From assembly GCA_017302355.1 (NCBI GenBank), contig JAFLDQ010000012.1, forward strand, positions 1 to 38,954: a stretch of DNA of 38,954 nucleotides, given 5' to 3'. The stretch is from Dechloromonas sp. GTDB lineage: Bacteria; Pseudomonadota; Gammaproteobacteria; Burkholderiales; Rhodocyclaceae. Under the pieces are notes generated by a model. The model worked only from the letters and a program-made list of their open reading frames with translations, searched no databases and was not told the DNA's origin. The translations under genes and the position numbers were made by a program. Shown here one piece after another: positions 15,355 to 22,987 of this stretch (positions are counted from its first letter, which is position 1; the number at the start of each line of letters is the position of its first letter).

Positions 15355-16507
15355 AAATACGCTCACGGACGCGCGCTGCAACGGCGCCAAGCCATCTGCA
15401 AGGCCCTACAAGGCGTTCGACGGGGGCGGGCTATACCTCTACGTCTCTTCCACTGGCGCGAAGACCTGGCGCCTTGCGTACCGCATTGGTGGCAAGCCGA
15501 AGACCATGAGTTTCGGCCCATACCCGGATGTCTCTCTTGCCGAGGCCAGAGTACAGCGCGACCAGGCCAAGGCAAACCTGCGCAGCGGTGGCGATCCGAT
15601 GGCGCCACGGCGGGCGGTCAGGAAGGGAAAGACCTTGGCCGAGGCCAGCGTGGAATACTGGAGCGGCCGCAAGGACGTTTCAGAGTCGTATCGCAGCAAC
15701 GCCATGCGTGGAATCGACATGCACCTGATTCCGGAGCTTGGCAGCCGGAACATTGCCACGATCACCCGTGACGACTTGCTGGCCATCCTGAACCGCGTCG
15801 ATGCCGCCGGGCGCCATGTCTATGTGCGCAAGATTCGGATGTGGGTCGGCCAGGTGTTCGAGTGGGCGGTCGAGCAGGGCTGTGCGACGATCAATCCGGC
15901 CGCGTTGATTCGGCCAGAGAAGGCGTTCGGTAGGGCCAAGGTGGAGTCATTCGCCGCGCTCGAACTGCGCGACGTACCGGCGTTCATGGAGCGGCTGGCG
16001 ATGGAGCGCGAATTGCAGAGCGTGATTGCCTGCCGGATGCTGGCCTATACGTGGGTGCGCACGAACGAGTTGCGCATGATGGAGTGGACGGAGGTCGACG
16101 GCGATACCTGGATCATTCCGCGCGGAAAGATGAAGCGGGCGCGTGACCATATGGTTCCCCTGCCGCGCCAGGCAATCGCGCTGCTCGACGAAATGCGGGC
16201 GCGCGGTTCCGGCTCGAAATACGTCTTTCCGAGCGACCGGCGAGCCGACCGGCCGATGTCCGAGAATGCCGTGCTCTACTTGATCGGGCGCATGGGGTAC
16301 AAGGGGCGGATGACCGGGCACGGCTGGCGATCCGTGGCGAGCACCTGGGCGAACGAACGCGGGTTCAATGCCGATGCAATCGAGATGCAGTTGTCGCACG
16401 TTCCCAAGGATCGAATCCGGGCGGTCTACAATCGTGCCAAGTACCTGGAAGAGCGGCGCGCCATGTTGCAGGCGCACGCAGACTGGATAGACTCTGCGGC
16501 AAAGTGA
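15347..16507 (+). CDS. P4-type tyrosine integrase 2
   Basis: The 386-residue protein begins MPTNTLTDARCNGAKP, a common start for DUF4102 integrases, with the arm-binding domain to about 90, a core-binding domain (95-195) and a catalytic domain (200-380). Catalytic residues are R238 in WVRTNELR, H325 and R328 in GHGWR, H351, and Y361 in AVYNRAKY. ATG 15347 is preferred over the upstream open frame because homology starts there and AGGGGACGGG precedes it. It sits just right of a tRNA-end copy and faces away from it, the usual orientation for an integrase at the left end of an island. It is not closely similar to integrase 1. Confidence 0.92.
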   Translation: MPTNTLTDARCNGAKPSARPYKAFDGGGLYLYVSSTGAKTWRLAYRIGGKPKTMSFGPYPDVSLAEARVQRDQAKANLRSGGDPMAPRRAVRKGKTLAEASVEYWSGRKDVSESYRSNAMRGIDMHLIPELGSRNIATITRDDLLAILNRVDAAGRHVYVRKIRMWVGQVFEWAVEQGCATINPAALIRPEKAFGRAKVESFAALELRDVPAFMERLAMERELQSVIACRMLAYTWVRTNELRMMEWTEVDGDTWIIPRGKMKRARDHMVPLPRQAIALLDEMRARGSGSKYVFPSDRRADRPMSENAVLYLIGRMGYKGRMTGHGWRSVASTWANERGFNADAIEMQLSHVPKDRIRAVYNRAKYLEERRAMLQAHADWIDSAAK

Positions 16508-16596
16508 CCTGCGTTATGCCCCACCCACGCCGGGGCGCAGGCGGGGCGGTTCATCAGCCGATCTTTGCCGGCCTTCCGGCGGCGCCGGTCATGGGC

Positions 16597-17247
16597 TCAG
16601 GTGTTCCGCGTGCCCCCGCTCATGCGCTCAATGACTTCCTGCACCAGCCGGTCGTGCTTGTGGAAGTCGTAGTCCACATGCTTGATGCGCGGAGTGCGCA
16701 TCGCCAGTTGCAGGCCGGTGCGCTGCTCCAGCCGGTGAATGGCGGAGATTGCGCTGCCGGCGGCGTTGATGGCGTCGCTTGCCGCCCATACCAACTCCTG
16801 CGCATCCCGCACGTTGATGATCGTCGCGTTATCGCTGCGGCTCGCCAGCGCTTCGACAGACTGCATGGCTTCGCCTTCGCTGGCGCCGCACGCCACGTTG
16901 TCGATGGCGCAGTCGGTCAGCAATTGGTGCACGCCGTCGTAGAGGCGCAATGCGGTCGCGTGGGCGGCCCGGTTGATCTTGGCGCGCATCTCCTTTGAGA
17001 GCTTTTCTGCGGGGGCTGGCAGGTATTCGCCTTCGGCGACATGGCGGGCGACGATGGACAGCGCTTCGGTGAATTCGCCCTGCGGTATCTGGCGATAGCC
17101 GGTTTTGAAATGGGCTTTCAGCTTCGACCAGCCGGTGAGCATGAACGCCTTCTGCCTTTCCTTGGGCAGCTTGGCGCAGGTTTCCGTCAGCATCGCGCGC
17201 AGCGTGTCGGCTTGCTCACGGGTCAGCGTGTCGTTGGGGTTGACGGC
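16597..17247 (-). pseudogene. Phage regulatory protein fragment with ORF6C-like domain
   Basis: The frame carries the C-terminal part of a phage regulatory or antirepressor-like protein. The segment LTREQADTLRAMLTE through KAFMLTGWSKLKAHFKTGYRQIPQGEF resembles the ORF6C domain. The rest is helical and ends MSGGTRNT. ATG 17193 would give 198 residues, but the recognisable homology continues upstream of it to about 17247 (AVNPND), where it stops abruptly against an unrelated gene fragment. The N-terminal DNA- or partner-binding domain is therefore missing and this is probably a truncated, non-functional gene. Assignment to ORF6C is by pattern and moderately certain. Confidence 0.6.
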
Positions 17248-17279
17248 GCATGATCGAGATCGACATCGTCGCCGTCAAC
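17239..17279. repeat. 10-bp inverted repeat at a gene-fragment junction
   Basis: GTTGACGGCG (17239-17248) and CGCCGTCAAC (17270-17279) are perfect inverted repeats 21 bases apart. The left copy is the broken edge of the phage gene fragment (reading AVN on the - strand) and the right copy is the first part of the ATPase fragment (AVN on the + strand). This fits an inversion or deletion at a short shared sequence. Confidence 0.6.
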
Positions 17280-17534
17280 GAAGACGACCGGCGTGTCCGC
17301 TTCGGCAGTTGCAAGCGGGCAGCCACCAAGCACACCCCGGCGGCACTCGCCACCTTCGGCCAGCACGTCGACGATTTTCTCGCCACCGCCGCCGGCCGCC
17401 GCTTCAAAGGCTGGCAGCAGGAGCGCGCGCTCTATGCGCCCGATTTTCCCGATGCGGAGCGGCTGGCATTGCAGGGCCAGGGCTGTGCCTGCATCGACCT
17501 CAACGATTACCGGCGCTGGCTGACGCCGGCCTGA
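17250..17534 (+). pseudogene. C-terminal fragment of an AAA ATPase (DUF234 type)
   Basis: The 94 residues IEIDIVAVNEDDRRVRFGSCKR to WLTPA match the C-terminal end of bacterial/archaeal ATPase_2 plus DUF234 proteins, whose nuclease-like tail carries an E-x-D...C/E-x-K pattern (here EID and GSCKR). The P-loop domain, usually the first 250-300 residues, is absent and an in-frame TGA lies nine bases before the ATG. It is therefore a remnant, although the ATG at 17250 could allow translation of a short nuclease-fold peptide. It is followed after 16 bases by the chimeric ATPase gene. Confidence 0.6.
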
Positions 17535-17550
17535 GCAAACGGACAACAAC

Positions 17551-19251
17551 ATGGCCCGCCGCACCAACGAACTCTCTTTCACCGCCCTCGTCATCGAGGG
17601 CGGCCTGCTGGCGCCCGACTTTCTCAACAAGATCGCCCATCTCGAAGCCGCGGGGCAGGGCGAGGCCGACTACGACATCCCGCGCGGCCTCAAGCTGCGC
17701 GACGAGATCGGCCGCTACTGGAAGATCGCCCAGAACCTCTGGCAGGACTTCGCCGCCCGCCGCGCGCGCGCCGACCGCGACCCGTACAAGGTCACCGCCC
17801 ACGAATTCCTCGAACCCTTCTGCCGCCAAGTTCTCGGTTTTGCCGACATTCGCCGGGTCGACCGCGTCGACGTCGCCGGGCGCAGCTTTCCCGTCGGCTG
17901 GGCCGCCGCCGACGGCCGCGTGCCGCTCGTCTTCGCCGGCCATGACCAGCCGCTCGACAAGCCCGGCCCCCGGCACGGCGACGGCAACCGCCGCCGCTCG
18001 CCCTTCCTGCTCGCTCAGGAGTACCTCAACGCCAAGCGCGCCCTGCATCTCGGCGACGAGAATTCGCTGATCGACCTCGGGACATTCGCCGACTGCGTGC
18101 ACGGCCACGATGTAAAGCAGGTGATCGAGTTTTCGCTGCGCTGGCGGCCGCCACAGACATTGACGGTCAAGAACCCGTTGAAATCGTCGGAAGCCTTCAA
18201 GGGCAGCGAACTGGAGTTGCGGTCGACCCTGCGTGCGGACAGGAACGGTCAACCTGAGACGGAGTCGTTTTCCTATCGGCTGTTGCAGGGCGACACCAGG
18301 GCGCTGGAGGTGACGCACCGCCGCGGCGACAAGATCTCTCTCGATTGCGAACCGCTGAAGCTGGTGATGGCGATGGGCCGCAAGTGGCCGCTGGAGCCGC
18401 CGGAAAAGTTTTACCGGTTTGCCGACCGCACACTTCTTCGCTATCAGAATGCCGACTTTCTGGCCGACTTTGCGCTGAAGGCGGAAGAAATGCTGGACAG
18501 CATGTATTACCTCGGACCTTTGCGCCAGCCGGCACGGCGGGTGTACCAGTGGTCGGGCGAGACCCCGCCGCATGTCGGCGCGCTGGGTGAACATACCATC
18601 GCTGCCTTGCTTGCCGCGAAAGGGCAAGGGCGAAAACTGAATCGAGGCCAGAACAAGAGGCTGAAGCCTTTCGACGTGTTCATCGCCGGCTGGTTGCGCG
18701 ACCTCGGCATCATCGACAGCTTCGAGGTCCATCCGGTGGCGGAAGGGCGCAAGGAGTACGAGGTGCTGGTGCGGACCCATGCCGGGTCGCCGGTCGTCAA
18801 GCTGACCGACGTCGGGGTCGGCGTTTCGCAGGTGTTGCCGGCGCTGGTGCAGGCATTCCATGCGCCGCCGCATTCGGTGGTCTGGATGGAGCAGCCGGAG
18901 ATCCATCTGCACCCGCTGGCACAGGCGAATCTCGCCGACGCCTTCATCAGCGCGGTGCAGTCGTACGAGAACGGGGCGGCAAGGGACACGCAACTGATCG
19001 TCGAGACGCACTCCGAGCATTTCCTGACCCGGTTGCAGCGGCGCGTGGCGGAAAAGGTGATCGACGCCGAAGACGTGGCGATCTACTTCGTCAAGCGCGA
19101 TGGGGCTGCGGCGGAACTGGAAGCGCTGCGCCTGAACACGTTCGGCGACATCGAAAACTGGCCGGAGAACTTTTTCGGGGACGAGATGGGCGACATCGCG
19201 GCGCGCACGCTGGAAGCGATCAAGCGCCAGGCAGCCGCGGAGACGGCATGA
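17551..19251 (+). CDS. Chimera: methyltransferase N-terminus joined to a DUF3696 ATPase lacking Walker A
   Basis: The 566-residue frame is made of two parts. Residues 1 to about 155 (FTALVIEGGLLAPDFLNKI, YDIPRGLKLRDEIGRYW, RRRSPFLLAQEYLNA) resemble the N-terminus of large Eco57I/PglX-like class I DNA adenine methyltransferases. Residues from about 162 (LIDLGTFADCVHGHD) to the end are a DUF3696 ABC-like ATPase with the signature DVGVGVSQVLP, Walker B MEQPE (E447-E450), H-loop ETHSEH (H487) and the closing WPENFFGDEMGDIA. The ATPase P-loop (GxNSSGKS) that should precede LIDLG is absent, as are the methyltransferase SAM-binding and NPPY motifs. The joint is in frame at about 18000-18035. ATP hydrolysis is unlikely, so this is probably a fused pseudogene that is still open. 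It overlaps the next gene by ATGA. Confidence 0.7.
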   Translation: MARRTNELSFTALVIEGGLLAPDFLNKIAHLEAAGQGEADYDIPRGLKLRDEIGRYWKIAQNLWQDFAARRARADRDPYKVTAHEFLEPFCRQVLGFADIRRVDRVDVAGRSFPVGWAAADGRVPLVFAGHDQPLDKPGPRHGDGNRRRSPFLLAQEYLNAKRALHLGDENSLIDLGTFADCVHGHDVKQVIEFSLRWRPPQTLTVKNPLKSSEAFKGSELELRSTLRADRNGQPETESFSYRLLQGDTRALEVTHRRGDKISLDCEPLKLVMAMGRKWPLEPPEKFYRFADRTLLRYQNADFLADFALKAEEMLDSMYYLGPLRQPARRVYQWSGETPPHVGALGEHTIAALLAAKGQGRKLNRGQNKRLKPFDVFIAGWLRDLGIIDSFEVHPVAEGRKEYEVLVRTHAGSPVVKLTDVGVGVSQVLPALVQAFHAPPHSVVWMEQPEIHLHPLAQANLADAFISAVQSYENGAARDTQLIVETHSEHFLTRLQRRVAEKVIDAEDVAIYFVKRDGAAAELEALRLNTFGDIENWPENFFGDEMGDIAARTLEAIKRQAAAETA

Positions 19252-19786
19252 GTGACACGGTGGTCATCGATACGAACGTGCTGCTGGTCGCCAATGGCGC
19301 CGATCTCAAGGTTTCCGGGGAAGGCCGGACCGCGTGCGTGAATGCGCTGCGCGCCAGGCAACAGGCGGGCAAGGTGGCGATCGACGACCGCTATCGCATA
19401 CTCGGCGAATATTTGAACAAGACGCAACCCAACCAGCCCAAGGGAGCCGGCGATTCATTCCTGAAATGGCTTCTGCAGAACCAGCGTAATCCGGGCAGGG
19501 TCGCGTTGGTGCCGATTACCGAGATCGAACCCGACCGGTTCGCCGAATTCCCTGATCCGGAACTGGAGTCGCGGTTCGATCCGCCCGACAGGAAGTTCGT
19601 GGCGTTGGCGAACGCACATCCCGCCAAGCCGCCGATCTGGCAGGCTGCCGACAGCAAGTGGCTGGACTGGTGGGGCAGGCGCTGGCGACAAAAGGAATCG
19701 ATGTGTGGTTTCTGTGTCCGGCCGACGCCTGCCGTTTTTACCAGAAGAAGTTTCCCGGCAAGCCTGTTCCGGCTTTGCCGCCTTGA
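19248..19786 (+). pseudogene. PIN-like nuclease, frameshifted near the 3' end
   Basis: The frame starts at the ATGA overlap with the ATPase. Its first 143 residues show a PIN-like arrangement of acids: D8 in VVIDTNVLLVANG, E54 in ILGEYLNK, D114 in DRKFVALA, and D135/D140 in AADSKWLD. After WLDWWG the reading frame is lost at a GGGG run (about 19673). In another frame the natural ending continues as QALATKGIDVWFLCPADACRFYQKK and stops at 19786, three bases before the next start. One inserted base would restore a protein of about 179 residues. Without it, translation runs on unrelated sequence to 19859. PIN-like proteins cut RNA; the acidic residues precede the break, so activity could survive. 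Confidence 0.65.
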
Positions 19787-19788
19787 CT

Positions 19789-20484
19789 GTGAGCGAACTC
19801 TTTCGTTTCCCGCACACGCCCCATCTCGCCTGGCTCGGGGAAGGTGCGCCGCGCGATGACAAGGTGTTGTCGCCAGCGGAAGCCGCCGAATTCCTCTCCG
19901 GCCCCGTGGTGGTCGAAGAAAAACTGGATGGCGCGAATCTGGGATTCTCGGTTTCGGCGCAGGGGGTCTTGCTGGCCCAGAATCGGGGGCATTACCTGTC
20001 CGATCCGCATTCAGGCCAGTTCGCCCGGCTGCGCAAGTGGCTTGCGGTACATGAGGACAGGTTGTTCGATGCGCTCGGGGGGGATCTGATTGCATTCGGC
20101 GAATGGTGCGCCGCGCGCCATTCGCTGGATTACTCGACACTGCCGGACTGGTGGCTGCTCTTCGACGTATTCGACCGCCGCGCCGGACGTTTCTGGTGTG
20201 CTGCGCGCCGGAATGCCTGGGCTGCAAACCTCGGTCTCTGCACGGCGCCTGAACTTTTTTCCGGTCGGATTGAGCTCAGGAGCCTGGAGTCGCTGCTCCG
20301 TTCGCAGCGCAGTGCCTTTCGCGACGGGGCCATGGAGGGCGTTGTGCTAAGGCGCGAGGATGCATCGTGGCTGCTTGCGCGGGCCAAGCTCGTCCGTCGG
20401 GATTTTGCCCAGGCGACTGCCACGCACTGGCGGCGGGGCGCGCTGGTTTGGAATCAGTTGAGCGCGGCACGGATGCATGGCTGA
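19789..20484 (+). CDS. RNA-ligase family nucleotidyltransferase
   Basis: The 231-residue protein has the covalent nucleotidyltransferase motifs of the T4 Rnl2-like/RNA-ligase family: motif I EEKLDGAN with lysine K45 as the AMP acceptor, NRGHYL (about 66), FGEWC (about 105), motif IV EGVVLRRED (about 185) and motif V AKLVRRDF (about 202). It is of the short kind with no extra C-terminal domain. GTG 19789 is used because homology starts at SELFRFPHTPHLAWLG and it lies just after the PIN-like stop. Its role may be to seal RNA cut by the adjacent nuclease; this is inference from neighbourhood. The stop overlaps the HNH start by eight bases. Confidence 0.82.
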   Translation: MSELFRFPHTPHLAWLGEGAPRDDKVLSPAEAAEFLSGPVVVEEKLDGANLGFSVSAQGVLLAQNRGHYLSDPHSGQFARLRKWLAVHEDRLFDALGGDLIAFGEWCAARHSLDYSTLPDWWLLFDVFDRRAGRFWCAARRNAWAANLGLCTAPELFSGRIELRSLESLLRSQRSAFRDGAMEGVVLRREDASWLLARAKLVRRDFAQATATHWRRGALVWNQLSAARMHG

Positions 20485-21307
20485 CGACGTTCTTTCCCGT
20501 GCCAATGTTGGTACCGATCGCCGGTTGGTCGCGCAATTGGAGACGGTGCGTATCGAGAAGGCGGCACAGGATGCCGGCTTCGACCGCACGCCCGAGTGGC
20601 GGGGCGGCTGGCTGGTTTTCCGCGCAAGCGCCCTGGCCGATGCGCTGGCGGCGCAGTCCCCGGCGGCGGATGTCTTCCGGGTCGGCATGGAGAACCTGGC
20701 CTGTGCGGAGAAGGTGGCGGCCGATTGCGGCGTGACCCTGCTGCGGTCGACCGGCGATTGGCCGGCAATTCTCGCTCCGGTTGCGGGTTATGCGGCGCTG
20801 CATGCGCTGCTGCAGCGGGCTGCCGCCGTGGCGCGCCTGCTGGCCGGCGAGGGGGTTGCCGCGTTCCGGCAGGCGGCTGCGGCGCTTCCGGCGTTCACCG
20901 AGGCCGAGCGCCTGGTCGTCCAGCGCGTCGGGCAGGATATCTTCCGCCAGTCGCTGATCGGCTACTGGCAGGGCCGTTGCGCGGTGAGCGGACTCGACGT
21001 CGTGCCGCTGCTGCGCGCCTCGCACATCAAGCCGTGGGCCGACTGCGCGAACGATGGCGAGCGCCTCGATGTCTTCAACGGCCTGCTGCTGGCGCCGCAT
21101 CTCGACGCCCTGTTCGACGGCGGCTGGATCGGATTCGCCGACGATGGGGAACTGCTGGTCAGCCATTGTCTGCCAGGGCCGGCGCGGGTGCTGCTCGGCC
21201 TGCGCGGCGAGCGGCGCCGGGTGGCGCTGACCGACGGCCACCGGCGCTATCTGGCCTGGCGCCGCGAGAAGGTTTTCCGTGCTCAATTTGCCGCAAGAGG
21301 CGGTTAG
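20477..21307 (+). CDS. HNH_2-type endonuclease
   Basis: The 276-residue product has a helical N-terminal half (1-150) of unknown function and a C-terminal HNH_2 domain of the restriction-endonuclease type: YWQGRCAVSG, then LLRASHIKPW with H183, ERLDVFNGLLL with N201, and APHLDALFDGG with H208. These are the expected metal and catalytic residues. HNH_2 proteins are common in restriction and other defence islands, where they cut DNA. It is last in a compact run of ATPase, PIN-like, ligase and HNH genes with overlapping ends, and appears intact. Confidence 0.85.
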   Translation: MADDVLSRANVGTDRRLVAQLETVRIEKAAQDAGFDRTPEWRGGWLVFRASALADALAAQSPAADVFRVGMENLACAEKVAADCGVTLLRSTGDWPAILAPVAGYAALHALLQRAAAVARLLAGEGVAAFRQAAAALPAFTEAERLVVQRVGQDIFRQSLIGYWQGRCAVSGLDVVPLLRASHIKPWADCANDGERLDVFNGLLLAPHLDALFDGGWIGFADDGELLVSHCLPGPARVLLGLRGERRRVALTDGHRRYLAWRREKVFRAQFAARGG

Positions 21308-21452
21308 CAACTTGAGCAACAGCAGCGAACGGGAAGCGGACAACGCGGAAGAGCCGGCTGTGGGACGCTTGAAGGGATCCCTCGAAGTGGCGTCCTGCTG
21401 GCGGCATCGGCGGCGGCCATCGAGAAAGGCGGTAGCCAAGGCTGCGACACGA

Positions 21453-21469
21453 CCGCCAGGAACACCGTA
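21453..21469 (+). repeat. Copy of tRNA-Ser end plus 3' flank (candidate right attachment site)
   Basis: The 17 bases CCGCCAGGAACACCGTA match 8587-8603, which spans the last six bases of tRNA-Ser and its downstream flank. Similarity continues imperfectly for about 25 more bases through the terminator hairpin. This suggests the right end of the accessory block or the original chromosomal flank of the tRNA. Confidence 0.6.
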
Positions 21470-21473
21470 TGAG

Positions 21474-21492
21474 GCGCCTTGCAGGGCGCTTT
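21474..21492 (+). terminator. Hairpin homologous to the tRNA-Ser terminator
   Basis: GCGCC (21474-21478) and GGCGC (21485-21489) pair around loop TTGCAG and are followed by TTT. It corresponds to the weaker hairpin at 8610-8623. It may be the original terminator of the tRNA gene, now displaced by the island. Confidence 0.5.
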
Positions 21493-21675
21493 CCGGTTGT
21501 ACCGGCCAATCCACGATCACTATAATCCGGCATCGCGCCGGCGCCGGCTGGCGAGGCCGGCAGGACGATCCTGCCGGTCGAATGGAGGCCGCGTCCGGCT
21601 CCGGCCGCCCGCGTGGCCGCCGGCCCGAGTGTCGTGCGGCGAGAACTCGATCAACAAGGGAAAGGCGGCGGAATC

Positions 21676-22440
21676 ATGGCCAGATTTGAGGAGTATTGCG
21701 ACAAGTACCGGCACCTGCGCATGGAGCGCCACGATGGCGTTCTCGAGGTGACGCTGCACAGTGACGGCGGGCCCGTGGTGTGGGGCGCCGGCCCGCATCG
21801 CGAATGCGGCTCGGCCTTCGGCGACATCGCCGCCGACCCCGGAAACCGGGTGGTCATCTTCACCGGTTGCGGCGCCGAGTTCATCGCCCGCGAGGAGATC
21901 GCCCATCCCGGGATCACGGCGCCGGTGTGGGAGCGCCTCCTGGTGCATGCGCAGCGACTGATCTACAACCACCTGGAGATTCGGGTTCCGATGATTGCGG
22001 CGATCAACGGCCCGGCGACGATCCATGCCGAGCTTGGCCTCCTCTGCGACATCGTGCTCGCCGCCGACGATGCCGTGTTCCAGGATGCGCCCCACTATGT
22101 CGAGGGGCTGGTCCCCGGCGACAGCGTGCACGTGCTGTGGCCCCTGCTGCTGGGAATGAACCGCGGCCGCTATTTCCTCCTCACCGGCCAGCAGCTGGAC
22201 GCCGGGCAGGCGCTGGACCTCGGCGTCGTCAGCGAGGTCATGCCGCGCGACCAGCTGATGGAGCGTGCCCGCCAGCTCGCGCGCAAGCTGCTCGAACAGC
22301 CGCCGCTGACCGTGATGTATGCGCGCCTGGCGATCACCCACGAATTGAAGCGCCTGATGCGCGAGCATCTGGACTATGGCCTGCTTCTCGAAGGGCTGGC
22401 GGCGACCGAGTATTTTCCTGGCAAGGAGCGCAGGCAATAG
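21676..22440 (+). CDS. Crotonase-family protein, 6-oxocamphor-hydrolase-like
   Basis: The 254-residue protein has the crotonase fold pattern: oxyanion-hole segments GAEFIARE (about 72) and [21 protein letters not shown] (about 113-133), with [19 protein letters not shown] after it. The [13 protein letters not shown] and HAEL motifs point to the branch that includes 6-oxocamphor hydrolase, which cleaves carbon-carbon bonds of cyclic diketones, more than to fatty-acid enoyl-CoA hydratases. The natural substrate is unknown. ATG 21676 was chosen for the [18 protein letters not shown] start typical of the group. It stands alone, convergent with the pga genes. Confidence 0.82.
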   Translation: MARFEEYCDKYRHLRMERHDGVLEVTLHSDGGPVVWGAGPHRECGSAFGDIAADPGNRVVIFTGCGAEFIAREEIAHPGITAPVWERLLVHAQRLIYNHLEIRVPMIAAINGPATIHAELGLLCDIVLAADDAVFQDAPHYVEGLVPGDSVHVLWPLLLGMNRGRYFLLTGQQLDAGQALDLGVVSEVMPRDQLMERARQLARKLLEQPPLTVMYARLAITHELKRLMREHLDYGLLLEGLAATEYFPGKERRQ

Positions 22441-22495
22441 GCGTTGCCTGGCGGCGCGGCCCGAACCAGCCGTTGTAGCGCCGGTGGCCTCGGAT

Positions 22496-22987
22496 TCAGT
22501 CCGGCCGCCGCGGCGGGACCGTGCCGGCATCGCTGACGCGGCCGAGGGGGCCATGCTCGACATAGAGGATCTGCGCCTTCTGCCATGCCGCTAGCTTGTC
22601 CGGAGCGAGGGCGGCGCCGGTTGCGAGGCGCGCCATGCCGACCGGCCGCCAGCGCTCGCCGGCCTTGCCGATGCGCGCCTTCAGCCGTTCGCGCACGGCG
22701 CTGGCGAGAAAGACGAGAATGGCGGCGCCGATCACATGGGGCATGACATTCACCAGCGCCAGAAACGTATCGAGGCCGATCTGGCTCGGGAAGAAGATGT
22801 CCGGCAGGTCGTAGCCGAAATGGCGGCCGAGGGCGAAGAGGAACGGAACCCACATGGCCAGCCAGAGAAGCCAGGCGAGGGTGGTGATGACGACCGCCAT
22901 CACCCGTCGCACCGGGTGCGCCAGGTCGGGCCGCTCGATGATCAGCGGGAGGCGTCTGGCTTGATGCCGCGGTCGGGACTCGTCCAT
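22496..22987 (-). CDS. pgaD: PgaD-like poly-N-acetylglucosamine synthesis subunit
   Basis: The 163-residue protein has two membrane helices (about 29-50 and 75-97) and a basic cytoplasmic tail (RLKARIGKAGERWRP), the layout of PgaD, which binds PgaC and is needed for polymerisation. Assignment rests on this layout and on its place after pgaC. It starts 46 bases inside the end of pgaC; a later start is possible but would remove the basic N-terminus. It is the last gene of the seven-gene unit. Confidence 0.78.
   Translation of the reverse strand: MDESRPRHQARRLPLIIERPDLAHPVRRVMAVVITTLAWLLWLAMWVPFLFALGRHFGYDLPDIFFPSQIGLDTFLALVNVMPHVIGAAILVFLASAVRERLKARIGKAGERWRPVGMARLATGAALAPDKLAAWQKAQILYVEHGPLGRVSDAGTVPPRRPD

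Larger units (their letters stand above)
21308..21675. other. Gene-free island right edge
   Basis: No convincing coding frame is present. The stretch holds the tRNA-flank repeat (21453-21469) and a hairpin (21474-21492). The remainder is GC-rich with no further structure I can support. The promoter of the crotonase gene is presumably within the last 150 bases but I could not pick clear boxes. Confidence 0.5.

Noticed and set aside
8593..21490. CRISPR array or riboswitch in the accessory region
   Set aside because: No regularly spaced repeat series and no recognisable aptamer pattern were found; the repeats seen are single pairs.
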